Below, in pieces: positions 1 through 6,715 of a stretch of 35,149 bases of DNA; the first letter of the stretch is position 1, and every line of letters begins with the position of its first letter. The translations under genes and the position numbers were made by a program. A model generated the notes under the pieces. That model made no database searches. It worked only from the letters and a program-made list of their open reading frames with translations, and was not told the DNA's origin. This DNA comes from an uncultured Bacteroidales bacterium. GTDB lineage: Bacteria > Bacteroidota > Bacteroidia > Bacteroidales > Paludibacteraceae. The DNA lies in contig ONUF01000027.1 of NCBI GenBank assembly GCA_900321005.1, positions 1-35,149 on the forward strand. The letters are read 5' to 3'.

Positions 1-193
1 CATCCGCATTCGGGCAACAGGTTGCCTGACGTATCTTGGCTATAGCCGATTGCGTAAACCGGTCGCTGCCGTAGCCGGGTTCCTGCAGCATGTTCGTTTC
101 CAACAAACGGCGCAGTATCTCAGGATGCGCACCTTCGTTGTAGTCGCATGTAAACGAAACAGGTGCTTGTCTAATGAAATCTCTATTATTCAT
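1..193 (-). CDS. L-threonine aldolase / beta-eliminating lyase family, N-terminal part
   Basis: The window edge cuts this gene, so only the first 64 codons are visible. Read from the ATG at 193, the protein contains SFTCDYNEGAHPEILRRLLE and later PGYGSDRFTQSA. These resemble the N-terminus of the PLP-dependent low-specificity threonine aldolase / aromatic amino acid beta-eliminating lyase group, where the D-Y-x-E-G-A-H-P segment opens the fold. Members of that group cleave threonine or allo-threonine to glycine and acetaldehyde in the cytoplasm. The PLP lysine lies beyond the edge and cannot be checked. The start lies 20 bp downstream of a small ORF on the same strand, so it is probably cotranscribed from the promoter near 1.3 kb. 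Confidence 0.75.
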   Translation of the reverse strand, partial: MNNRDFIRQAPVSFTCDYNEGAHPEILRRLLETNMLQEPGYGSDRFTQSAIAKIRQATCCPNAD

Positions 194-213
194 AGTCACT
201 TACTTCAAACTTG

Positions 214-327
214 CTAATGTCCACGGACAAATTGCCCTTCTGGCTGGTACTCCAAGAAACAGCTATCCTCCTGCTGCTCCTCGTCAATTGCCTGTTGCTG
301 TTGTGCTATGTACTCTTCGTATGTCAT
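214..327 (-). CDS. Small ORF, 37 aa, starts MTYEEYIAQQQQ
   Basis: A 37-codon ORF lies between the aldo/keto reductase and the threonine aldolase. Its ATG overlaps the TGA of a short upstream exonuclease-like reading frame as ATGA, which suggests translational coupling. The product is acidic and glutamine-rich and has no signal peptide or membrane segment. Its first twelve residues match, except for one E/D change, those of another small ORF at 3829-4002. The nucleotide differences between the two fall only at third codon positions, which argues that the peptide start is, or recently was, under protein-level selection. No family is recognised and the function is unknown. Confidence 0.45.
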   Translation of the reverse strand: MTYEEYIAQQQQAIDEEQQEDSCFLEYQPEGQFVRGH

Positions 328-386
328 AAAATTTGCTTTGCAATAATAGCGCATGCCTCGGCATCGGCAAGGGCATGGTGGATTTT
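324..386 (-). pseudogene. C-terminal remnant of a DnaQ-like 3'-5' exonuclease
   Basis: Immediately after the stop codon of the aldo/keto reductase, the same frame stays open for 20 codons and reads HHALADAEACAIIAKQIL before a TGA. The pattern H-x-A-L-x-D-A-x-A matches the last exonuclease motif (Exo III, H and D) of the DnaQ/RNase T family, which normally sits near the C-terminus. No other exonuclease motif is present. I read it as the 3' scar of a deleted exonuclease gene. It is too short for certainty. Confidence 0.4.
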
Positions 387-1235
387 TTACTTTAGGTCAA
401 ACATGCCAAGAATGCGGCGGAGGTAGTTCGGGTCAGCGAAGTCGCGAAAGCCGGTGTCCTTCTGATTGAGCGGTTCAATGGCCTTCATGTCCGCCTCTGT
501 GAGCGAGAAATCGAAGATGTCGAAGTTCGCCTCCATGCGTTCCTTGTGCATCGATTTGGGGATAGCAACGATGCCGCGTTCGATGAGCCATCTAAGGGCG
601 ACCTGTGCAGGTGTCTTGCCATATTGCTCACCGATAGCGGCAAGCACGGGGCTTTTGAGCAGGTCATCCGATCCTTGTCCTAACGGTCCCCAAGCCATCA
701 TCTTTGTATCAAAACGCGCCATCTCCGGAAGGATGGTACGCTGCTGTGAAAGCACGCAACATTGGAGTTGGTTTACGGCCGGCTTGACATCCACTACGGA
801 AGCAAAATCATAGAATCGGCATGCCTGGAAATTGCTCACACCGATAGCGCGGGTCTTGCCTTGTGCGTACGCTTTCTCCATCGCACGCCATGAACCGAAC
901 ACATCCCCATATGCCTGATGAATGAGCAGCAGGTCCACATAGTCCGTTTGCAGTTTACTTAGACTATGCTCGATGCTCCGTGCCGCTTTCTGTTCGCCTG
1001 CATTGGTGATCCATATCTTCGTGACGATAAAGATGTCTTCACGCGGAATACCGGATTGGCGAATGGCATCGCCTACGCCCTGTTCATTACCATAGGCCTG
1101 TGCGGTGTCGATGAGGCGATAACCTACCTCGAGCGCGTCACGTGTACACCGTTCTGCCTCTTGCGGCGGAACCTGAAAGAGTCCGTAGCCCAAGAGCGGC
1201 ATCTCAATGCCATTGTTCAGAAGAATCGTTTGCAT
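387..1235 (-). CDS. Aldo/keto reductase
   Basis: A 282-residue NAD(P)H-dependent oxidoreductase of the AKR superfamily, predicted to be a cytoplasmic monomeric TIM barrel that reduces aldehydes or ketones. The start is the ATG at 1235 (MQTILLNNGIEMPLLGYG). A longer in-frame ATG at 1274 would lie almost on the transcription start and adds nothing conserved. The catalytic tetrad is visible: Asp and Tyr in LIDTAQAYGNE, Lys in IVTKIWI, and His in LLLIHQ. The cofactor loop IPKS is present near residue 240. Length is normal for the family. It is the first gene of a minus-strand unit with its own -33/-7 promoter, and its stop is followed in frame by an exonuclease remnant. The natural substrate cannot be inferred. 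Confidence 0.92.
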   Translation of the reverse strand: MQTILLNNGIEMPLLGYGLFQVPPQEAERCTRDALEVGYRLIDTAQAYGNEQGVGDAIRQSGIPREDIFIVTKIWITNAGEQKAARSIEHSLSKLQTDYVDLLLIHQAYGDVFGSWRAMEKAYAQGKTRAIGVSNFQACRFYDFASVVDVKPAVNQLQCCVLSQQRTILPEMARFDTKMMAWGPLGQGSDDLLKSPVLAAIGEQYGKTPAQVALRWLIERGIVAIPKSMHKERMEANFDIFDFSLTEADMKAIEPLNQKDTGFRDFADPNYLRRILGMFDLK

Positions 1236-1282
1236 ATTGATGGTTGTATATTTGAGTTCGTTAATTTGCGTCAATTATGGCG

Positions 1283-1313
1283 CAAAGGTAGTAAAAATAA
1301 TTGATATATGCAA
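1283..1313 (-). promoter_or_regulatory. Bacteroidetes promoter for the aldo/keto reductase
   Basis: On the minus strand a -33 element TTGCATAT (1313-1306) and a -7 element TACCTTTG (1290-1283) lie with their first bases 23 nt apart. A T-rich tract separates them. Transcription should start near 1276, about 40 nt before the ATG at 1235. Confidence 0.75.
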
Positions 1314-1368
1314 GAGGTTGTTCCTTTTTATAGTAAAATTGTGCCAAAGGGAACAAGGTAAGGGAACA

Positions 1369-1653
1369 AGCTAAAAGCTAAAAGTTAAAGGCTGAGACCC
1401 GGAGGCAAGTAAAAAGGACGATGTAACCCAAATTAGATTTGGGGCTAATGGACAAAGGCAACTACCATCGACTGGTGTGGGCGGCTCGGTATCACGGAAT
1501 CATGGTATCGCGGTATCCCGACGGGAGAGCGGGCAATTTAATTACCCGCTCATCTATTGCATCATTGCAGAATTGCATTTCCAAATGCCTTCTTTCCGTT
1601 ACTCTTTCCGCTACTTTATCCGTTACTTTTGGGGTGGTTTTAGGCTGGTTTTA
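1369..1653. repeat. Spacer with several short tandem repeats and a hairpin
   Basis: The roughly 400-bp gap between two divergent promoters holds no convincing gene. It contains three 7-bp units AGCTAAA/AGTTAAA (1369-1389) and a perfect 7-bp inverted repeat GAGCGGG/CCCGCTC (1527-1533 and 1545-1551). It also has three 12-bp units of the type TTTCCGTTACTC (1593-1628), and a GGTTTTAG-containing unit twice (about 1635-1653). A GGTATC-rich stretch sits at 1487-1518. The small ORFs here have no family features. Confidence 0.7.
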
Positions 1654-1729
1654 GGGTGAAATTTCCGATTTTCCGGGTGGTCTCTGGGTGGAAAATCAAC
1701 TCTCTGTGTGTTTTTTTGGGGTGGAATCC

Positions 1730-1760
1730 TTGCATATGTCAGATTTTTTTTGTACCTTTG
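1730..1760 (+). promoter_or_regulatory. Bacteroidetes promoter for the GH43 gene
   Basis: TTGCATAT (1730-1737) and TACCTTTG (1753-1760) are spaced 23 nt start to start, with a run of eight Ts between them. The predicted start site is about 1767, leaving a leader of about 24 nt before the ATG at 1791. Confidence 0.8.
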
Positions 1761-1790
1761 CGGCAAAAATGTCGCAAACAGCAACGAAAT

Positions 1791-3260
1791 ATGAGAAAAT
1801 CCGCTACTATATTGTTTATACTATGGGCATATTCGCTGATAGCAGCTGTACCCGGGTATGTCAATCCAATCCTTCCGTACGATTATTCCGATCCGGATAT
1901 CATTTGTGTAGGCGATACCTATCTCATGACTTCTTCGTCGTTTAGCAACGTGCCGGGCTTGCAGATCTTAGTCTCGAAAGACCTCGTCCACTGGTCTATC
2001 GAAGATGCCGCTATTCCGAACCGCTTGCCGGGATATAAAGAAGGAGATCCGGTGCTTGGTAATTTCGTCTGGGCACCTTCCATCCGCGAGCACAACGGAC
2101 AATTGTATATTTTCTACGGGGATCCGGACCGCGGCATTTACTGTATACGCGGTCAACTGCACGCTTGGGAAGAACCTGTCTTGGTGATGCCCGGCAAAGG
2201 ACTGATTGACCCGTGTCCGCTATGGGACGAGGACGGCCGTGTGTGGTTGGTTCATGCTTTGGCAGGAAGTCGGGCAGGCCTGAAGAGTGTGCTGCTGATG
2301 GCGGAACTGAACGAAGACGCACTAAGTGTCAAAACACCAAGTCGTATCATCTTTGACGGGCACGCAGAGCATCCTACCTGCGAAGGTCCGAAACTGTATA
2401 AACGGAACGGATACTATTATATCATGCACCCGGCCGGAGGCGTTTCTACCGGCTGGCAAGTGGTGCAACGAAGTAAGAACATATACGGTCTGTATGAATG
2501 GAAAATAACTTTGTCGCAAGGCCATACAGCCGTTAACGGTCCTCATCAAGGAGGCTGGGTGGAGACACCGGAAGGAAAAAACTGGTTCGTGCATTTTCAA
2601 GATGTAGGCGTAGCCGGTCGAATCGTTCATCTACAACCCGTACGCTGGATCGATGACTGGCCCGAGATGGGAAAAGACGGCAAACCGGTAGCTGAGTACG
2701 GCAAGTCTAATAAAAGCGAATACACGTGGATTAATTTCGCACGTCGGGATGAGTTCGATAGCACGGCTTTAGCCTTAGACTGGCAATGGGCCGGAGGATA
2801 CATCGACCCCAAATGGTACTACTGCGATGCCCAAAGTGGCCTCTTGCGGCTTTATAGCGCTCTGCAGAAAGAAGATGGTTTTATGCCGAACATGATCCTG
2901 CAAAAGATCCCTTCCGTTGCATTTACGGCCACAGCGCGTGTACGGTTCAAACCTTGTCCTGACAAGAAACTGGCAGGCGCGGAACAAGCCGGAATGATTG
3001 TTTTCGGACGCAAGATATTCACGCTTCAAGCCCCCGTTTCAGATGAATGGACGTACTTGCGCCTCACCATGAACGACCACCAACAAGGACAGTTCTATAC
3101 CTCTTTGGACGGCCAACATTGGAGCAAATCCGGTGACGTTTTCCAAGCGGAAAAAGGTTACTGGACCGGCGCACAAATAGGCCTCTTCTGCACTCGGAGC
3201 AAATCCATCAACGATGCGGGGTGGCTCGATGTCGACTGGTTCGAAATAACAATAAAGTAA
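1791..3260 (+). CDS. Exported glycoside hydrolase family 43 protein
   Basis: A 489-residue protein with an N-terminal signal peptide (MRKSATILFILWAYSLIAA) followed by a GH43 five-bladed propeller. The family's three acidic catalytic residues are visible: Asp in YSDPDII (general base), Asp in GLIDPCPLWDEDG (pKa modulator) and Glu in PTCEGPKLY (general acid). The C-terminal third (from about residue 330) looks like the concanavalin-type beta-sandwich common in GH43 xylosidases and arabinofuranosidases. It probably removes xylose or arabinose from plant glycans in the periplasm or at the surface. No SusC/SusD pair is nearby, so it is not part of a visible utilisation locus. The ATG at 1791 was chosen because it opens the signal peptide and lies after the promoter; the longer frame from 1656 would read through the promoter. 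Confidence 0.9.
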   Translation: MRKSATILFILWAYSLIAAVPGYVNPILPYDYSDPDIICVGDTYLMTSSSFSNVPGLQILVSKDLVHWSIEDAAIPNRLPGYKEGDPVLGNFVWAPSIREHNGQLYIFYGDPDRGIYCIRGQLHAWEEPVLVMPGKGLIDPCPLWDEDGRVWLVHALAGSRAGLKSVLLMAELNEDALSVKTPSRIIFDGHAEHPTCEGPKLYKRNGYYYIMHPAGGVSTGWQVVQRSKNIYGLYEWKITLSQGHTAVNGPHQGGWVETPEGKNWFVHFQDVGVAGRIVHLQPVRWIDDWPEMGKDGKPVAEYGKSNKSEYTWINFARRDEFDSTALALDWQWAGGYIDPKWYYCDAQSGLLRLYSALQKEDGFMPNMILQKIPSVAFTATARVRFKPCPDKKLAGAEQAGMIVFGRKIFTLQAPVSDEWTYLRLTMNDHQQGQFYTSLDGQHWSKSGDVFQAEKGYWTGAQIGLFCTRSKSINDAGWLDVDWFEITIK

Positions 3261-3554
3261 ATGATGCGTTTTGAGTTGAATTGGCTGTCTATCGTGCTGA
3301 TTTATTGGGCTGTAATCAACATTGTGACCTTCTTCCTGTACGGCATCGATAAGTGGAAAGCCAAGCGAACGAAATGGCGAGTGCCGGAAGCAACTTTGCT
3401 CTGGTGGGCTGCGTTCGGAGGCAGTATCGGTGCGCTATTAGGAATGAAAGCTTGGCATCATAAAACCTTGCATAAGAAATTCAGATATGGCGTCCCGGCT
3501 ATCCTCATCGCCCAGATCTCGATGACAGCTGCGATTATTTACTATTACCTATAA
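3261..3554 (+). CDS. DUF1294 family small membrane protein
   Basis: A 97-residue protein whose ATG directly abuts the stop codon of the GH43 gene, so it is almost certainly cotranscribed and translationally coupled. It shows the DUF1294 layout: an N-terminal hydrophobic helix (about residues 8-26), the conserved YGIDKWKAKR segment, WRVPEATLLWWAAFGGSIGALLGM, and HHKTLHKKFRYGVP followed by a last hydrophobic helix. The family is found widely in bacteria and its function is unknown. A link with the glycosidase is not obvious beyond position. Confidence 0.85.
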   Translation: MMRFELNWLSIVLIYWAVINIVTFFLYGIDKWKAKRTKWRVPEATLLWWAAFGGSIGALLGMKAWHHKTLHKKFRYGVPAILIAQISMTAAIIYYYL

Positions 3555-3763
3555 ACTACCAAATCATCACACAAAAAAATCCACATTGCTGGTGCTGCTT
3601 TTTTTGAATTGTGCAAATCCTGACGCCATCTGTACACCGTGGAATGGCCTTTTATACCATATTTGGCCTGAATTTGCGTCAATGTCATGCCACCTTTCTC
3701 AAATTCTCGCACAATTGCGATTCGTTCTTCCGGTGAGAACCAATAACCTTTTCTCTGATACAT
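3545..3763 (-). pseudogene. IS3-type transposase OrfA fragment
   Basis: The first 55 or so of 72 codons encode a helix-turn-helix of the transposase_8/HTH_23 type: FSPEERIAIVREFEKGGMTL, then QIQAKYGIKGHSTVYRWRQDL. This is the DNA-binding start of an IS3-family OrfA. The rest (after KKAAPA) does not look like OrfA and runs into the end of the DUF1294 gene, and no OrfB with a DDE domain follows. A run of seven A residues at 3605-3599 in the minus sense resembles the slippery site that IS3 elements use for -1 frameshifting. The element is broken. Confidence 0.6.
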
Positions 3764-3766
3764 AAT

Positions 3767-3798
3767 GTAGACATTTTAGTGTTCCTAAATGTGTCTAC
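3767..3798. repeat. Inverted repeat at the outer end of the IS remnant
   Basis: GTAGACA (3767-3773) and TTTAG (3775-3779) pair with CTAAA (3785-3789) and TGTCTAC (3792-3798). The palindrome lies just upstream of the OrfA-like start codon. It is the likely terminal region of the former insertion sequence or an operator for its transposase. Confidence 0.5.
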
Positions 3799-3828
3799 TT
3801 ATTTCAGGATAAGACAATGTAGTTTTTC

Positions 3829-4002
3829 CTAAAATATTTGCAAAATTATAGGAATTTTTATCGGTCGAAAAAGAGTCAAAGAGCAGCTTGCGCTGCCCTT
3901 GCTCAATTCCGGAAGATGTGCCCATCGACCTCGGTATAATCGCCACATCGCGGTTAGGGCGAACGTTTGCTGCTGTTGGGCTATGTACTCGTCGTAAGTC
4001 AT
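3829..4002 (-). CDS. Small ORF, 57 aa, starts MTYDEYIAQQQQ
   Basis: The ATG at 4002 overlaps the TGA of msrA as ATGA. The first twelve residues match the small ORF at 214-327 (MTYEEYIAQQQQ) apart from D/E. After the glutamines the two sequences diverge, and this one becomes basic with no recognisable domain (TFALTAMWRLYRGRW and onward). The downstream part may be a foreign joint created near the IS remnant, in which case only the N-terminus is ancestral. Function is unknown. Confidence 0.35.
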   Translation of the reverse strand: MTYDEYIAQQQQTFALTAMWRLYRGRWAHLPELSKGSASCSLTLFRPIKIPIILQIF

Positions 4003-4739
4003 AATAATTCTGTCAATTTATCTTCCCGAATGATTTTCGGTGCAGACTTGCCGGCAAGTACAAGGATTTTTTTACCATCTCGATAGATGTGCAGTTGCCG
4101 CGAACGAACGGCGGCGGTCAACGACGGGTCGGTCTCTATCTGCTCGCGAATGGCGCGATACTCGCCGTCCTGGGAAAACAGTTTCCGCTGCAAGTGGCTG
4201 CACATATTTGTTGTGTCTATTATCATAAATATTTGTTTTGTGTTTCGTGCGAAGTCGAACAAAGCTTTCGGTAGATGACAATAGCCGTCGGGGTGCTTAT
4301 CCAAGTAGTCCTGATGGTATTCGTCGGCGGGATAGAAATTCTGCAAAGGCAGTTTCTCCACCGCAAAGGATTGGGCACACTTGCTTTGCTCCTCAGCATA
4401 TACTTTTTCAATAGTCGGAAGATCATCCGCGTCTATATAGTAGATACCTGTGCGATAGCGCGTGCCTTCGTCATGACCTTGTTTGTTCAGGCTCGTCGGG
4501 TCGATAGCGACGAAGAACATGTGCAGCAGGAAATCCAGACTGACCTTATCCGGATCATAGACCACATGCACGGTCTCGGCATAGCCGGTTGTGTCGGTAT
4601 AGACTTGTTCGTAAGTCGGGTTAGCCGTTTTTCCGTTGGCAAACCCCACTTCCGTCTCAACGACTCCGGCTATCTGCTTGAAGAAATGCTCCGTGCCCCA
4701 GAAGCATCCTCCGGCCAAATAGATGTGTTTACGCGTCAT
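3999..4739 (-). CDS. msrA: Peptide methionine sulfoxide reductase MsrA with a C-terminal extension
   Basis: Residues 1 to about 169 form a complete MsrA, which reduces methionine-S-sulfoxide in proteins. The catalytic Cys12 lies in GGCFWGTEHFF, and the family's HQDYLDKHPDGYCH segment follows near residue 150 with a likely resolving Cys. About 77 further residues then follow that are not part of MsrA. They start around MIIDTTNMCSHLQ and include LHIYRDGKKILVLAGKSAPK. No signal peptide is present, so it acts in the cytoplasm. The start codon shares one base with the stop of the upstream permease (TAATG), indicating coupling. The extension could be a fused second gene, since an ATG at 4226 opens it, or a true two-domain protein. 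Confidence 0.92.
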   Translation of the reverse strand: MTRKHIYLAGGCFWGTEHFFKQIAGVVETEVGFANGKTANPTYEQVYTDTTGYAETVHVVYDPDKVSLDFLLHMFFVAIDPTSLNKQGHDEGTRYRTGIYYIDADDLPTIEKVYAEEQSKCAQSFAVEKLPLQNFYPADEYHQDYLDKHPDGYCHLPKALFDFARNTKQIFMIIDTTNMCSHLQRKLFSQDGEYRAIREQIETDPSLTAAVRSRQLHIYRDGKKILVLAGKSAPKIIREDKLTELL

Positions 4740-5812
4740 TATTGTTTCTTTTTACGAGATCGAGGTGTATTGACCGGTTCTGCGGTCGCTTTTGCGGCTT
4801 CGATTTGCTCGGACATGAACGGTTCGTGAAGCACATAATGCTTGTAGCACGAGATGCCGAGTGTGGTGAGCGGCAACGCAATGATCATTCCGATAACGCC
4901 CATGAATGCGCCCCAAAAACTCAGGCTGAGCAGAATAGCAGCAGGCCCGAGACCGGTTACTTTGCCCATGATTTTAGGCACAAGAAACATATCCTGAAAC
5001 ATCTGCACTACAATAAACACAATTGTCATTAGCAACAAAGTGAGCCACACGGGTTGTCCGGTCTGCGCCGATTGTACAAGGCATAGCAGGATACAGGGAG
5101 GGATGCCGAGTGCTTGCATGTAAGGCACCAGATTGAGGACACCGACGATGAGTCCCATCACGAAGCCCATCGGCATACCGATGATCGAAAAACCTATCGC
5201 GAAAAGAATACCCACACAGAGCGCTACCAATCCCTGCCCGCGGAAATAGGCGTTCATATTCACGCTCATCTCGTGCACGAGCGTCGTGATCTGCGTGTAG
5301 TATTTCTGCGGCACGTACTTGCGCCAGTTGGCGCGGATGGATGGGAAGGCGAGCATCAGGAAAATGAGATACATTAGACCGATGAAGATGACGAGCAACT
5401 CGCTCAGCCAACTCAGTCCGCCGGTAATCCAGCCACCAATCTTGGGTAGGATATTCTTGATACCGTCGCGCACTTCCGGATAGGAAAGTACAGATTCCAG
5501 ATTGAGGCCATCAAGCGTGGAGTGAATCTTCTCCTGCTGCTCAGGCGTGAAGTATTTATCCGCATCAAAATGGGTGAAATACTGCTCCACGGCTACTGCG
5601 GCCGACTTCACTTCCCGTCCCATCGCAGGGATGATCAGATACACAGCCAGCGTCATCAGACCGACAAACAAGATGAGCGTGATCGCCACCGACAAACCAC
5701 GGAACTTCACACGGCATTTATGCTGAATGAAGTTCACCAGCGGGTCCAACAACCACGCTAACAGAAAACTGACAAAGAACGGCAGTAATACGCCGTAAAG
5801 ACGACTTAACAT
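4739..5812 (-). CDS. AI-2E family transporter (permease)
   Basis: A 357-residue multi-pass inner-membrane protein of the AI-2E/PerM/TqsA family. Diagnostic features are the N-terminal LLPFFVSFLLAWLLDPLVNF, a long soluble loop (about residues 70-120), and the C-terminal block with FQDMFLVPKIMGKVTGLGP and LSFWGAFMGVIGMIIALPL. Family members export diverse small molecules or act as Na+/H+ antiporters, so no substrate is assigned. The N-terminus is short: most homologues carry about 20 more residues completing the first membrane helix, but here a stop codon lies two codons before the ATG. It sits 9 bp after DUF1295 and overlaps msrA by one base. Confidence 0.85.
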   Translation of the reverse strand: MLSRLYGVLLPFFVSFLLAWLLDPLVNFIQHKCRVKFRGLSVAITLILFVGLMTLAVYLIIPAMGREVKSAAVAVEQYFTHFDADKYFTPEQQEKIHSTLDGLNLESVLSYPEVRDGIKNILPKIGGWITGGLSWLSELLVIFIGLMYLIFLMLAFPSIRANWRKYVPQKYYTQITTLVHEMSVNMNAYFRGQGLVALCVGILFAIGFSIIGMPMGFVMGLIVGVLNLVPYMQALGIPPCILLCLVQSAQTGQPVWLTLLLMTIVFIVVQMFQDMFLVPKIMGKVTGLGPAAILLSLSFWGAFMGVIGMIIALPLTTLGISCYKHYVLHEPFMSEQIEAAKATAEPVNTPRSRKKKQ

Positions 5813-5821
5813 ATGCTATAT

Positions 5822-6706
5822 TTATATCAATATTCTTGTTTGCTTGCGGTATTCGGCATAGTCGGGTTTGTTGGCGAGTTGGCGTTTCTCCATAAGAGGA
5901 ATACTGATCCCAAAGAAGAGTGCGGTCATAGCAATCGCCCCGCCGATAAACATATCAAAGCCGTTCAGAGACGCATACATGATCCATATGCCCCACCAGA
6001 ACTGTATCTCGCCGAAATAGTTCGGATGGCGACCGTGTTTCCATAGACCGACGTTACATACTTTACCGGGATGAGCTGCACGAAAATCATGGCTCTGCTT
6101 ATCTGCAATCAGTTGGATAGTAGCAGACGCGATGCAGACGATGAAACCCAAGCATAGCAACGCTATGCTGATTGGTGATTGGTCATTGGTGATTGGTGAT
6201 TCAAACAGCTTGAGTCCGGGTAGCATAGCGGCAAAGACGACGAGCGTCGGCATCATATTCAGGCCAAAGAAGTTAATCGTATGGAATACCAACGGATGGC
6301 GGTCACGATATTTCGTATAACGCCAGTCTTCATGACCGATACCCTTGAAGGTGATAGCCCAGTTGCGCGTGAGGCGCCAGCCCCAATACCACGAAGCGAT
6401 AAGCAGCAGAATGACCGGAACAGACCACACACCGGTATAGCATGCCCACAACAGAAAAGCAATCGGCGGAAAGACGCTCCAATAAGGGTCATAGACGGAC
6501 ACATTCTCATACAGCAATCCGAATGCCCACACAACGATTGTTGCCAACACATCGGCTAAGAGCAAAGCGATTAATGGGTGAACGGGTGAAAGGGTGATAG
6601 GATGAACGGCCAACCCTTCAAACAGCAGCCAACCGGCTACACCTGCAAGCGCGTATATCGCGGCAATCAGCGCCACACTACACCATTTGGAATAATCTCG
6701 TTTCAT
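5822..6706 (-). CDS. DUF1295 family integral membrane protein (steroid 5-alpha-reductase-like)
   Basis: A 294-residue membrane protein with several hydrophobic helices and the family signature near the C-terminus, SHDFRAAHP then GLWKHGRHPNYFGEIQFWWG, which in the related ICMT/steroid reductase fold contributes to NADPH binding. The N-terminal part carries SVYDPYWSVFPPI, also typical. Function in bacteria is not established. Two short tandem repeats run through the coding sequence: a 7-bp unit at 6171-6201 (encoding ESPITNDQSPIS) and an 8-bp unit at 6576-6607 (encoding around HPITLSPVHP). Both lie in loop-like insertions. The gene is 9 bp from its neighbours on both sides, inside the nitroreductase-to-msrA unit. 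Confidence 0.88.
   Translation of the reverse strand: MKRDYSKWCSVALIAAIYALAGVAGWLLFEGLAVHPITLSPVHPLIALLLADVLATIVVWAFGLLYENVSVYDPYWSVFPPIAFLLWACYTGVWSVPVILLLIASWYWGWRLTRNWAITFKGIGHEDWRYTKYRDRHPLVFHTINFFGLNMMPTLVVFAAMLPGLKLFESPITNDQSPISIALLCLGFIVCIASATIQLIADKQSHDFRAAHPGKVCNVGLWKHGRHPNYFGEIQFWWGIWIMYASLNGFDMFIGGAIAMTALFFGISIPLMEKRQLANKPDYAEYRKQTRILI
6171..6201. repeat. 7-bp tandem repeat inside DUF1295
   Basis: About 4.4 copies of ATTGGTG/ATTGGTC in a row. Because 7 is not a multiple of 3, gain or loss of one unit would shift the reading frame. Confidence 0.85.
6576..6607. repeat. 8-bp tandem repeat inside DUF1295
   Basis: Four units: GGGTGAAC, GGGTGAAA, GGGTGATA, GGATGAAC. They lie in the N-terminal part of the same gene as the 7-bp repeat. 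Confidence 0.8.
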
Positions 6707-6715
6707 ACTAATTTA

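Noticed and set aside
1656-1790. Long N-terminal extension of the GH43 protein
   Set aside because: It overlaps the -33/-7 promoter, and the true signal peptide starts at 1791.
3832-3975. Second aldo/keto reductase remnant (a frame reading NRDVAIIPRSM near 3960-3930)
   Set aside because: The similarity to the IPKS loop is limited to a few residues and does not continue.
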